Below, piece by piece: positions 7,070 through 15,335 of a stretch of DNA of 23,775 nucleotides; position 1 is the stretch's first letter; the number at the start of each line of letters is the position of its first letter. The notes beneath the pieces are model-generated. The model made no database searches. It worked only from the letters and a program-made list of their open reading frames with translations, and was not told the DNA's origin. A program made the translations under genes and the position numbers. Origin of the DNA: a virus; the IMG/VR virus record IMGVR_UViG_3300042691_016606, positions 1 to 23,775 of that record. One strand, written 5' to 3'.

Positions 7070-8290
7070 TTAAAAGAGTGCTGTGTTTTTAATCGAGGTT
7101 TTATCCTCAGTCTGCTCCTCGCTTTGTTTATAGTTGTTCTGCTTGATAAAATCTGAATTGGAAAATTCCAGATTTCCTTTGATATATTCCAGCACCTGGT
7201 AGGTCCAATCCCTCGCAGTATTAACCGGAACATTCTGAGTGATATTAGCAAAACCTTTATGGGCTAACTTATAGTTATGAGGAATTCCCATCATATGCAT
7301 ATATTCACGGACATTTAACCACCTTTCACCAGAAGGATGCACGCCTAATTGAAACAGTCTTCCTACCACTGCCATTGACGGGTCATTACTACTGAGTAAA
7401 TGTGGTGTAGAATCCCAAACCTTCTTCACCTTGGCCCTTTCCAAGAGTCTTAAATGCGCCTGCGCAGGTTTATCATCACGTGTGCGAAGGTATTCGATTG
7501 CAGCATCAACCTTCCCAGAAGAAAAGAGATACAACAATAATGTTTTGTGCCCTGCATCAGCGATTTCACTTAGACTTTTCTTTTCTACCTGTGTTACCCA
7601 TTGAACTAGAGGATCATCAGATAACTGTGAGCCTTGGTTAAACTCATTTTGATATGATGCATCGGCGGGTATTTGCTTTAAATAATCAGCAGTACTAATT
7701 GTCGCAGCCTTGGTGTATTTCATATACGGGGCATTTTCATTGTCCCAGAAAAAGTAGAAGCTGCGGTCGCGTTTCTGAGGTATTCCATGCAGAACAGTTG
7801 AAGTTTTTACCATAGAAAATGAATAGCCATATTCTTTGGCAATGGCGCGCAATTTTTCCACGACTCCTGCGCCCATATTGGTAAATAGACCGGGTGCATT
7901 TTCTCCCCAAAGTACGCGAGGTTGTATATGTTCAAGTACAAACCTGGATGATTTGTACATCCAGTCATTTTGTATTGCATCCGAGCCACGCTTCTTTTCT
8001 GAGCCTTCCTTGGTAGAAGAATTCAATGCAGATAACCCAGCGCATGGACAAAGACTAACTACAAAATCAACTTTCTTTAAGTCCATTTCGCGGTCCCATA
8101 CCACATCATCGCTATCCTGGATAAGGCCAAACGGAACATCAAAGTTTTCACGTGTATGCGCGTCATTGCCTGCAAATGCATCGTATGATACAATATACTC
8201 AGGGTCCTTTCCAGTAGCGGCTTTGGCTCCCATTACCATTCCACCTATCAGAGGTATAATTGCGGAGTAGGTTATTTCTTGTTCTTCCAT
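7070..8290 (-). CDS. C5-cytosine methyltransferase-like protein, copy 2
   Basis: A 406-residue protein with the C5-cytosine methyltransferase motifs: a degenerate SAM-binding motif I (IPLIGGMVMG), motif IV CPCAGLS with catalytic Cys83, motif VI GENAPGL (Glu130, Asn131), and motif VIII PQKRDR (Gln172, Arg174, Arg176). A variable target-recognition region follows, then a C-terminal VNTARDWT segment (motif X-like). The usual PCQ is PCA. Its neighbour at 8292-9506 is clearly paralogous throughout, so the pair arose by tandem duplication. It ends NTALF, one of the shared terminal tags. If phage cytosines are already hydroxymethylated, ordinary C5 methylation would be blocked, so it may act on a subset of cytosines, on host DNA or on the modified base itself. 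Fold assignment is strong; activity is open. Confidence 0.82.
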   Translation of the reverse strand: MEEQEITYSAIIPLIGGMVMGAKAATGKDPEYIVSYDAFAGNDAHTRENFDVPFGLIQDSDDVVWDREMDLKKVDFVVSLCPCAGLSALNSSTKEGSEKKRGSDAIQNDWMYKSSRFVLEHIQPRVLWGENAPGLFTNMGAGVVEKLRAIAKEYGYSFSMVKTSTVLHGIPQKRDRSFYFFWDNENAPYMKYTKAATISTADYLKQIPADASYQNEFNQGSQLSDDPLVQWVTQVEKKSLSEIADAGHKTLLLYLFSSGKVDAAIEYLRTRDDKPAQAHLRLLERAKVKKVWDSTPHLLSSNDPSMAVVGRLFQLGVHPSGERWLNVREYMHMMGIPHNYKLAHKGFANITQNVPVNTARDWTYQVLEYIKGNLEFSNSDFIKQNNYKQSEEQTEDKTSIKNTALF

Positions 8291-8291
8291 C

Positions 8292-9506
8292 TTAAAATAG
8301 TATTGTTGCTTTTTGTGGTTCTGCTACCTTTGCAGTATTGTCCTGTTTATAAAACCATTGTCCAGAGGATGGCAATTCTCCTTTTAGATATTTGAGTACT
8401 TCTGCTGTCCAATCTGCTGCTGTGTTTACCGGAACATTTTGGGCAATGTGGTTATACGAAACTTCAGGGTCTAATAATTGGTAGTCATGAGGTAGACCCA
8501 TAAGGTGCATAAACTCACGAACTGTTAGAAACCTAGGTTCTTCTGGATGGACAGCGCCCCACATATTTTTGCTAATCACCGCATTAAAGGAGTTTTTATA
8601 CAATTTAGTAGATGAATCCCAGTAACCTTTGCCATCCATTAGTTTTTCCTTAATATGAACCAAGGCACGGTATTCATTACTCTTTGGGTAATGTGTGCCT
8701 GACCATTCAATGGCCTCGTCCAGTAAATCGCGATTAACCGTGTACGCAAAAAGACTAGTTTCACCAGAATCCATTAACTCTTGGTGTGTTGAACCTTTTT
8801 CCTTAGTAAGGAATGTATAAAGAACCAAGTCCTGTAATGTCCAACTGTGAATGCTTTCCTGTAAACTGGCATTTTCTGGTATTTTATCAAGATACTCTTT
8901 GAGAGTAGGAGTTTCCTTTTTGTATGTTCCCAATATTGGTGCATGGTCAGAATCCCAGAAAAAGTAAAAAGTTCTCTTTCGTACTTGAGGAACGCCGTGG
9001 AAAAAAGTGTCAGTTTTAACCAGGGACAGCGAATAACCGTATGCCTTTGCAATAGATTTCATTTTTTCCACTACCCCTTCGCCAATTGCTCCGTATAGGC
9101 CTGGTGCATTTTCTCCCATAAGAACTCTTGGTTTGATGTTTTCCAACACAAAGTTAATGGTGTCATACATCCACTGATTCTGCGCCGCATCCGAACCGCG
9201 AGCTTTTCCACTTTCAGTTTTCTGTGATGCATTTAGCATAGAAAGACCTGCGCATGGACATGTACTGGAAACAAAATCTACCCGGTCAAGGATTGGTGTG
9301 TGCTCGTGTTCATCCAATGTAATGAAAGGTACATCTGACCAGTAGTTTTTAAGATGGCTTTCGTTAGCAGCAAATGCTGAATAACTTACCAAATACTCAG
9401 GTTTCTTACCGGTGGCCTTTTCATTTCCTAATGCAAAACCGCCAATCAGCGGTACAATTGCTGCCCATTTTACATCTTCAATGCTTTCTTCACTTCGTCT
9501 TTCCAT
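8292..9506 (-). CDS. C5-cytosine methyltransferase-like protein, copy 1
   Basis: A 404-residue paralogue of the next gene. Motifs are VPLIGGFALG (degenerate motif I), CPCAGLS with catalytic Cys85, GENAPGL (Glu132, Asn133) and PQVRKR (Gln174, Arg176, Arg178), with a C-terminal PVNTAADWT segment. Conservation against the paralogue is high in the catalytic half and low between about residues 190 and 320, where target recognition lies; the two probably differ in sequence target. The chosen ATG is the only Met upstream of motif I and overlaps the upstream gene by 37 bases. The protein ends KATILF, again the T-x-L-F tail. The odd PCA in place of PCQ is shared by both copies, so it is a feature of this lineage rather than decay. 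Confidence 0.82.
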   Translation of the reverse strand: MERRSEESIEDVKWAAIVPLIGGFALGNEKATGKKPEYLVSYSAFAANESHLKNYWSDVPFITLDEHEHTPILDRVDFVSSTCPCAGLSMLNASQKTESGKARGSDAAQNQWMYDTINFVLENIKPRVLMGENAPGLYGAIGEGVVEKMKSIAKAYGYSLSLVKTDTFFHGVPQVRKRTFYFFWDSDHAPILGTYKKETPTLKEYLDKIPENASLQESIHSWTLQDLVLYTFLTKEKGSTHQELMDSGETSLFAYTVNRDLLDEAIEWSGTHYPKSNEYRALVHIKEKLMDGKGYWDSSTKLYKNSFNAVISKNMWGAVHPEEPRFLTVREFMHLMGLPHDYQLLDPEVSYNHIAQNVPVNTAADWTAEVLKYLKGELPSSGQWFYKQDNTAKVAEPQKATILF

Positions 9507-10921
9507 ATTTCTCTAAAGTTATCGATTTGGTAATGTTTTTTCATTTTATCCATGAGTTCTTCACGTTCCTCTGGGTGTGCCTCATAATACGATATTATGA
9601 GTTGAATATCTTCGTGGCTTTCTGCGGTAATTTTTTCCTGGAACTCCTTAGGAACTGCCAAGTACGCAGGGTCGTATCGGTAGTCCAGGATTGGAAACAC
9701 ATTCAATGAGAGATACAAACACATTCTCCAGTTGTAAATGTCATTGATTGCGATGTTTTTTGGCATAAACGCGTATTTGTATTGCGCCAATGTAGGGTTA
9801 AGTTCGTTGGTGTCAAGATATCCACGATACATTGGGTGATTGGAAACATTTTCCCACAATTCTGCGGTTTCTGTGTCCTTACTACGTTTTTCTTGAAACC
9901 GTGAAATTGATGCACCTTCTTTACGGCGCTCGTGGATGATACCGTCCATTTTAGGCGGTGCGTAAATATCGCTTTCTTCCAATCGCAAATCTTTTAAATA
10001 CTTATTCCACACATCTTTTCGCGTACCTTTACTTAGGAAAATTGTCCCGTAGTAGATAAAGAGCTTCTTTTTGGTTTGGTCAATAAGATGGTTCTTTTCG
10101 TAGAACAAGTGTTGTAATTCAGCAATAGGAAATCTTTCCAAGTCACGTGTTCCGCGTTTATCCTCTACTAATGCAAAGTTAACATGGTCTTTTGATACCT
10201 GGTCAAAAACACGGTAGTAACTGCCTGGGTCCACTACAAAGTAGTAACTGCGTTTAAACTCGGGTTGGTCAATGTAGTAACGACCTAAATTAAAGGCCAA
10301 GTTCTTCATCCAGTATGTGTAAGTTAGAAGAGATACATGATAGTCGTACTTTTCAGTTACGTCTTTGCAAATACGATGTATTTCAGAGATTACTTCAGAG
10401 TCGTCGCCTACATAATCATGGAATTCATTTCCGCGGTTAATTTCTCCTCTTACGGTTTTGGTGTTAAAGTAGTCCTTTAGCGGTAGAAAAAGAAAGCGCT
10501 CATCCAAGTACATTACATGTTGTACCGGAGTTTTTGGTAATGATTTGCGGAATTCTTTCCATAATTGCTCCTTGTTATAGAGGTAGGAAATTGCGTCTTC
10601 ATCCTCCATTTCTTTTACCCGTTTCAGTTTGGACTCCTTAAACTGTAAGAAATCTTTGGCTGTGATAACATAAATGTTACTAAACCCAAAGTCCAATAAC
10701 CTTTCACCTTCATTCTCGACTCCTAAAAATATGAGGTTGTACTTTGGCGCAAGGACTTCTTTTACAAAGTCCTTCATCCACCCTATGATGTGCTTCTGCT
10801 CATCAGAGAAAACTAGGCGTGAAAAAATAAGTGCCATTGTTTCCTTGTTAGGATCTAAAGGCTGCGGGTTAATCGCGGTAATAAGGTCATGTTCTTTTAT
10901 GGGTGCATCAAATAATGGCAT
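9470..10921 (-). CDS. GT-B protein resembling T4 beta-glucosyltransferase
   Basis: This 483-residue protein lacks a standard database-like signature, but its C-terminal 100 residues follow the plan of T4 DNA beta-glucosyltransferase. INDIYNWRMCLYLSLNVFP matches the region NFITLRVWETMASDAVM, and the final EIWKDEVKKALKM matches AEWQDAFKKAIDL. A KKLFIYYGTIFLSKGTRKD stretch near the middle resembles the T4 segment around its GGSFRSGQRES motif. These comparisons are from memory. It begins MPLFDAP, almost the same heptapeptide as the methyltransferase encoded upstream (MALFDAP). It starts 2 bases after that gene ends. The likely role is sugar transfer to hydroxymethylated cytosine in DNA. The long N-terminal half (about 280 residues) is larger than in T4 and may hold an extra acceptor or DNA-binding domain. 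Confidence 0.6.
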   Translation of the reverse strand: MPLFDAPIKEHDLITAINPQPLDPNKETMALIFSRLVFSDEQKHIIGWMKDFVKEVLAPKYNLIFLGVENEGERLLDFGFSNIYVITAKDFLQFKESKLKRVKEMEDEDAISYLYNKEQLWKEFRKSLPKTPVQHVMYLDERFLFLPLKDYFNTKTVRGEINRGNEFHDYVGDDSEVISEIHRICKDVTEKYDYHVSLLTYTYWMKNLAFNLGRYYIDQPEFKRSYYFVVDPGSYYRVFDQVSKDHVNFALVEDKRGTRDLERFPIAELQHLFYEKNHLIDQTKKKLFIYYGTIFLSKGTRKDVWNKYLKDLRLEESDIYAPPKMDGIIHERRKEGASISRFQEKRSKDTETAELWENVSNHPMYRGYLDTNELNPTLAQYKYAFMPKNIAINDIYNWRMCLYLSLNVFPILDYRYDPAYLAVPKEFQEKITAESHEDIQLIISYYEAHPEEREELMDKMKKHYQIDNFREIWKDEVKKALKM

Positions 10922-10923
10922 AC

Positions 10924-11802
10924 TTAGAATTTTGTAAAAATTAGAGTTGTTTCATGTACTTTTGTGAGGAACGAGTAGCGATAGTTACGTCGAAATGTAA
11001 AACCCGCACCAGGTGAATTGTTTTCAGTATACAATTTGTCATACAGGACAAACCCAGCTTTCCGTGCAGCAGTTTGGAAGTTATACTCCATATCTATCAA
11101 GCCAGCAGTACCTACTCGTACTGAACCAACTGTGAAGATGACTGGGTGAAACTTCTTCTCTGCGTAGTTAGAGGTTTTAACTACTCGATGTAACTGCGTA
11201 AACATTTTTTCAATCTGTGCATCAAATTCCTCGTTTTTCATGTAGGAAAGGTCGCCTTCTTCTCCTGAATACTTTTCAATTCCATAATATGGCGGACATG
11301 AAAAGACAGCATCAAAAAAACCATCTTCTAAATGTTCTAGGCTAGTACCATCACCATGTACCAACTTACAGAACGCCGTGTTATTTGGAAAGTTCTTTTC
11401 AATCATTGAGCGATTATGTTCTACAGTTTTGGCGCAAGTGTCAAAACCATAGTATTCCCTTCCTGTATGTATCGTCATAACTGGACGTGTCCCGCGTCCC
11501 ATAAAAGGGTCCAAGACCAAATACCCAGGTTCTGTGTAATACTCCAGGATAAACTTGGCCTGTGTTGGATTGTAGATGGAATAACGCAAGTTTTTTGCGT
11601 ATCCACCACCACGAGCAACAGCTTCGCCTTCAACTATTCCCAAATCAGTCTCGTCCTCACCAATCATATCCATAAGGTGTGAGTCCTTACCAAACTTCAT
11701 CACAGATTTTGGGATGCCTCCAAAGCAGTCTTTGAAGTTGATATCATCGATCCGTTTAAAAGGTTGATACAATGAGTTTTGTGGAGCGTCGAAAAGTGCC
11801 AT
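10924..11802 (-). CDS. DNA N6-adenine or N4-cytosine methyltransferase
   Basis: The 292-residue enzyme has motif IV SCPPYYG at residues 168-174 and a SAM-binding motif I, LDPFMGRGTRPV (97-108), preceded by a NPTQAKFILEYYT helix. Motif I lies before motif IV, and the S-x-PPY form is compatible with N4-cytosine or N6-adenine modification of DNA. It begins MALFDAP, the same N-terminal tag as the next gene, and ends TLIFTKF. Its start codon overlaps the stop of the alpha-glucosyltransferase-like gene in TAATG. N4 methylation would be chemically compatible with a C5-modified cytosine, as would adenine methylation, so the enzyme fits the island either way. Target sequence cannot be read from the protein. 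Confidence 0.85.
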   Translation of the reverse strand: MALFDAPQNSLYQPFKRIDDINFKDCFGGIPKSVMKFGKDSHLMDMIGEDETDLGIVEGEAVARGGGYAKNLRYSIYNPTQAKFILEYYTEPGYLVLDPFMGRGTRPVMTIHTGREYYGFDTCAKTVEHNRSMIEKNFPNNTAFCKLVHGDGTSLEHLEDGFFDAVFSCPPYYGIEKYSGEEGDLSYMKNEEFDAQIEKMFTQLHRVVKTSNYAEKKFHPVIFTVGSVRVGTAGLIDMEYNFQTAARKAGFVLYDKLYTENNSPGAGFTFRRNYRYSFLTKVHETTLIFTKF

Positions 11803-13232
11803 TAAAATAGCGCAGTTGATTTATTAGTATTGTAAGGTACCTGCTTCCAGCCTTCCAGGAAGTAGAGTTCTTTGTCCAGGATTTCCTTAATGCCTAGAAC
11901 TGGAATGCGGCCAGTATTTTCCAATTCTTTTACTCCTCGTGCAAAAGAGGAATCCACCAATTCTGTTAAGAGTTCAGTATCATTTTCTACCTTTTGCGTG
12001 TCTTTTCCTAGCGCAAAGATTTTTTCCAGCGTTTTAGGGATAACTACCGAGGAATCAAAGTTTTGATGAATTACCTCATATCCAGTGTCGCGGATACGAT
12101 TGTAGGCAATTGGATTGTTAGCTATTTCCAGCATTTTATCCACTACTTGTGGAATGTCTTGGCCGTTTGAAAAGATTGCCAAATCAGGAATGTTGAAGAA
12201 TGGTGTTCCATCAAAAGACTTATTGTGCTTGCCCCAGTGTTCATCAAACAGTGGAACTGTACCAACACCAATAATTTCAATTTGCGTATACTCCATGCGG
12301 TTTCCATAATCTTCCGGATTCTTTGGAAGCGAATAGAATGCCGAGCCAAATAGATTTTGTGCCACGAATTCCAGACCCCAACGTCGTTCATACTCTGGGT
12401 AGATACGAATAGGTGCCTGTGCAGCCTGCTCAAGTGTCATCAGCTCGTCTCGAACGCCTCCTACACGAATATGCGGTGCTGCATTCTTATTAATCTTAAT
12501 GTATGTGGTTGTTGGATGGTCAATTACTTGGCATTTTGAACCCATTGAAGCCTCCACGCCATGCATTTCGCAAGCCCAGCCAAGATTACGACTATTGAGT
12601 TCATCAGCAATATTCAGTGTTCTGTCAATGTTTTTCAATGTTGACCAACGACCAATGTACGTTAGTTTTTTGGCCTTATCCTCAATACCATACTTTTCAC
12701 GAATGCTGAACAACTCTTGCATATCCACCCACATATGAAAACGTAACATACGGTCCTTTTTATGCGGAAAAAGTTCTTTAACTTTTTGTGAAAACCATGT
12801 GTCAGTTTCAAAGTGGAAAAGGACATCCATTTCGTTAATCAGTGGAACCAGATAAGTAATTTTATCAATGTTGGTTTTGTTAATCTCGTGGATAAACCCA
12901 GCCTTTAGAGCCTTTAAGGGTTTTAAGAAATGATGGTAAAACTTCTTGGCGTCTTCGTGCTCAAATTTGTTATGAGGATAACTGTGAAAAATTACCAAGT
13001 CCCAATTGTCTAATTCCTTACGAGTAGCCTCCAAGGTATCTGGAGTCATTATTCGAAAGTCTAACCCGTGCGAACCTCTGCGCGAGTAAAACTTACAATC
13101 ATAAGAGAATACTTCTAATTGCACGCCATTTTTACGTGCCCAAATTTGCATTTCAGTAGCCACCCGTGTTACACCACATCCTTCGATGCCTTGTCCCATA
13201 ATGACTGCAATTTTCTTGTCCTTTAAGTTCAT
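11802..13232 (-). CDS. agt: DNA alpha-glucosyltransferase homologue (T4 AGT family)
   Basis: The 476-residue protein matches T4 alpha-glucosyltransferase, which transfers glucose from UDP-glucose to 5-hydroxymethylcytosine in DNA, in several separate blocks. KIAVIMGQGIEGCGVTR (7-23) matches RICIFMARGLEGCGVTK; YIGRWSTLKN (192-201) matches WIGRTTTWKG; MHGVEAS matches MEGLERS; and EYTQIEIIGVGTVPLF (314-329) matches EYTHLELGACGTIPVF. The T4 sequence is recalled from memory. The open frame begins at 13301, but the ATG at 13232 follows an A-rich leader, starts just before the first strand, and lies 20 bases after the upstream stop. The protein is about 75 residues longer than T4 AGT, with most of the surplus in a C-terminal extension ending STALF, the shared terminal tag. 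Sugar identity and linkage are not determined by sequence. Confidence 0.85.
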   Translation of the reverse strand: MNLKDKKIAVIMGQGIEGCGVTRVATEMQIWARKNGVQLEVFSYDCKFYSRRGSHGLDFRIMTPDTLEATRKELDNWDLVIFHSYPHNKFEHEDAKKFYHHFLKPLKALKAGFIHEINKTNIDKITYLVPLINEMDVLFHFETDTWFSQKVKELFPHKKDRMLRFHMWVDMQELFSIREKYGIEDKAKKLTYIGRWSTLKNIDRTLNIADELNSRNLGWACEMHGVEASMGSKCQVIDHPTTTYIKINKNAAPHIRVGGVRDELMTLEQAAQAPIRIYPEYERRWGLEFVAQNLFGSAFYSLPKNPEDYGNRMEYTQIEIIGVGTVPLFDEHWGKHNKSFDGTPFFNIPDLAIFSNGQDIPQVVDKMLEIANNPIAYNRIRDTGYEVIHQNFDSSVVIPKTLEKIFALGKDTQKVENDTELLTELVDSSFARGVKELENTGRIPVLGIKEILDKELYFLEGWKQVPYNTNKSTALF

Positions 13233-13251
13233 ATTTAGTGTTTTAGTTAGT

Positions 13252-14844
13252 TTATTTATTGGTGCTGTGTTTTTGCATTTCTTGAATGAGAGACTTACCA
13301 CGCATATACATGGCCTTTTGTCGGTCCGGGCTATCTGCGTGAAAAGGAATTGCCGTGATTAGCAAGAGGATGGCCAGCTTCTTAAGCATTTCCACGTTAT
13401 AACCATGTTCTTTTAGTTCAGCTTCCAGAAACTCGGATAAGTTTTCCGTACCTGGAACCCAGTCAATAATCAGCTCGTCATCTTCATTCCATCGGTAACG
13501 GTTAGCCATAATCATGGCATACCCACAATAAAAATCCTGCAGTAGCTTACCCATGTCATATCGAATATCACCTTGCGTCCAAACGTTTCCAAAAACTCCG
13601 CGTGGGTCTACAAATTTAATGTTTCCGCTGTGTGGGTCATAAATAATGTTTCCTAAATGGCTATCACCATGCATTACCTGTGACCATACTGCGCCTCGGG
13701 ATAGTTCTAGTCCAGTGTCTAAGAGAAATTTTGTTACTTCCCTTTGTAAGTCAACGTGGAGTCTAATTTCATCCACCCTTTTCTTTGTCTTTATGTAATA
13801 GTGCTCAAAGCAGTGTAACGTAGCATCTTCCCATCCAACAGTATCATCAGTGCGTGTATGAAACACATTATGGTGAACTTGTAAAATCTTACGAATAATT
13901 TCGCGCCAGATGTCAGTTCGCAAATTATCATACACCAAGACTTCATTTAATGCCGTCCCAGGCACCATTTCCATTCGTAGTACTCCATGTTTGGAAGAAA
14001 GAATCCTAGGACAGAACAGGGATTGCTCCTCAGTTAAACCAAGAAACCAACTTTTTTCAGCCTCAATTTTGTTTTGCTTATCCACGTCTTCTGACGACTT
14101 TTCAATAGTTCCGTAAAAAGTATCAACCTCCATACGGTTAAATGAACGCGCAGTTCTACTGAGTAAACGTGCCTTGGATTCGTAATATGTGTTAAGTTCT
14201 CCACAATCATACCACTCATTAGCATGTGCCAATTCCATAGGACCTTCAGAAGCCATGTATGCTGTTAACAACGCGGCAATTTGATATTCACCTTTATGCG
14301 TTGGCCATCTCATTCCCTTTTCCAGAGACTTTGCAAAGGCTTTTCGGTTACAGAAATTGTAAACACCAATTAGTGCGGTATTGACAGGCACCGGTCCATC
14401 TGGTTTGTCATATAACTTTCCGTCCTTATCTACTAGACACCAACGGTGTGGGTCCGGTACTTCGTGAACCGCTAAAAAGTCTCGGTAGTAATTAAACTCT
14501 GTTAAACAAATAGTATCGCCTAACCAAACTGTAATACTTGATGCATAGTTGTCCAAAGCTTTGTAGCCTTCGTTGATTGCATGAAGCGGCCCCAGTTTTT
14601 CACCTTGTGGAACACATTTAATATCACGGTCAGGATAAACACGTGAAACAAATTCGGCAATATCACCTATTTCATTTTCCACAATTACGATTTCACAGAC
14701 GTCATTAGCCTCGTAAATCTTTTCAATAACATAAGAAATTAATGGCCGACCGTTAACCGGTATCATGGCTTTACTAACACCCTTTGAGAGTGGTTTCATT
14801 CGAGTGGCCAAGCCCGCAGCAGGAATAATTACGCTTCTGTTCAT
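13252..14844 (-). CDS. Fused sugar nucleotidyltransferase and APH-like kinase
   Basis: A 530-residue two-domain enzyme. Residues 1-235 are a sugar-1-phosphate nucleotidyltransferase: PAAGLATRMKPLS (8-20) with VSKAMIPV containing the catalytic Lys25, a WLGD metal site (107-110) and WYDCGE (211-216). Residues 250-530 are an aminoglycoside-phosphotransferase/choline-kinase fold: LRMEMVPGTAL hinge, HGDSHLGN catalytic loop (392-399) and FVDPRG (411-416) for metal. Such fusions make an activated donor by phosphorylating a small molecule and adding a nucleotide; AmgK/MurU (amino sugars) and LicA/LicC (phosphocholine) are two-enzyme analogues. Flanked by the HAD gene (ATGA overlap) and the alpha-glucosyltransferase-like gene, it probably supplies the sugar donor for DNA glycosylation. 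The actual substrate is unknown. Confidence 0.82.
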   Translation of the reverse strand: MNRSVIIPAAGLATRMKPLSKGVSKAMIPVNGRPLISYVIEKIYEANDVCEIVIVENEIGDIAEFVSRVYPDRDIKCVPQGEKLGPLHAINEGYKALDNYASSITVWLGDTICLTEFNYYRDFLAVHEVPDPHRWCLVDKDGKLYDKPDGPVPVNTALIGVYNFCNRKAFAKSLEKGMRWPTHKGEYQIAALLTAYMASEGPMELAHANEWYDCGELNTYYESKARLLSRTARSFNRMEVDTFYGTIEKSSEDVDKQNKIEAEKSWFLGLTEEQSLFCPRILSSKHGVLRMEMVPGTALNEVLVYDNLRTDIWREIIRKILQVHHNVFHTRTDDTVGWEDATLHCFEHYYIKTKKRVDEIRLHVDLQREVTKFLLDTGLELSRGAVWSQVMHGDSHLGNIIYDPHSGNIKFVDPRGVFGNVWTQGDIRYDMGKLLQDFYCGYAMIMANRYRWNEDDELIIDWVPGTENLSEFLEAELKEHGYNVEMLKKLAILLLITAIPFHADSPDRQKAMYMRGKSLIQEMQKHSTNK

Positions 14845-15236
14845 ATGTTATTTTCAGCTTTAATGATGTTCTCAAAAAACTCTGGGTTTTCCAGTGCAAA
14901 TGATTTGATTGATAAGTTTCGGTTATCCACATAGATTGGGTTTTCACCCCAAGCCTTGCCCATTACTAATTGATGGTATTTTACCTCGTTATCAGCCAAC
15001 CACTTTTCCAAGTTTGGCCGCATATGTTTTTCGACCTTTTTTACATCGCCGTTATGTGTTCGCATTCCGCGAGCAGTACTAAGGACGATAGTATGTCCAG
15101 CATCATATAATTCGTTGATGCGTGAGATGACGCCCTCAATAGGAGTTGCGTTCTCGTAGTCGAAAGAACCATCTTCACGCTGTGGTGAATGGCAGATGGT
15201 GCCGTCGATATCCATGATGAATGTATTTTTTTCCAT
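14841..15236 (-). CDS. HAD-family phosphatase
   Basis: The 131-residue protein has the HAD motifs: FIMDIDGTIC (nucleophile Asp9, acid/base Asp11), LSTARGM (motif II Thr), Lys in VMGKAWG, and YVDNRNLS (motif IV Asp). This small cap-less form resembles phosphatases found in capsule or sugar-nucleotide gene clusters. It lies directly upstream of the nucleotidyltransferase/kinase fusion in an ATGA junction, so removing a phosphate from a sugar intermediate is a sensible role. A GTATATAAAC element ends 4 bases before its ATG, which could make it the first gene of a transcript running through the modification island. The specific substrate is unknown. Confidence 0.8.
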   Translation of the reverse strand: MEKNTFIMDIDGTICHSPQREDGSFDYENATPIEGVISRINELYDAGHTIVLSTARGMRTHNGDVKKVEKHMRPNLEKWLADNEVKYHQLVMGKAWGENPIYVDNRNLSIKSFALENPEFFENIIKAENNI

Positions 15237-15240
15237 TACT

Positions 15241-15250
15241 GTTTATATAC
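15241..15250 (-). promoter_or_regulatory. Promoter-like element GTATATAAAC
   Basis: On the minus strand this reads GTATATAAAC and ends 4 bases before the ATG of the HAD gene. The same core occurs upstream of the genes starting at 17736 and 22263, and as GAATATAAAC before those at 15533 and 6216. It resembles the T4 late-promoter core TATAAATA more than a Bacteroidota house-keeping -7 box. The 98-base gap between genes at 15237-15335 holds no other signal I can support. Confidence 0.4.
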
Positions 15251-15335
15251 TTTTAAGGTTATTTAGTTCCCGTCGCAGTACAAAGGTGTTAATAGGTGAC
15301 CTGTGGTGAACTGGAAGGTAGAGTATATATGTAAC

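Noticed and set aside
7836-8270. 144-codon open frame on the plus strand
   Set aside because: It lies wholly opposite the C5-methyltransferase-like gene, and its translation has no coherent domain. It is a shadow of the real gene; no plus-strand gene is supported anywhere in the window.
13233-13301. Longer N-terminus for the alpha-glucosyltransferase-like protein
   Set aside because: The 23 extra residues overlap the upstream gene and precede the first beta strand by too much; the ATG at 13232 has the A-rich leader.
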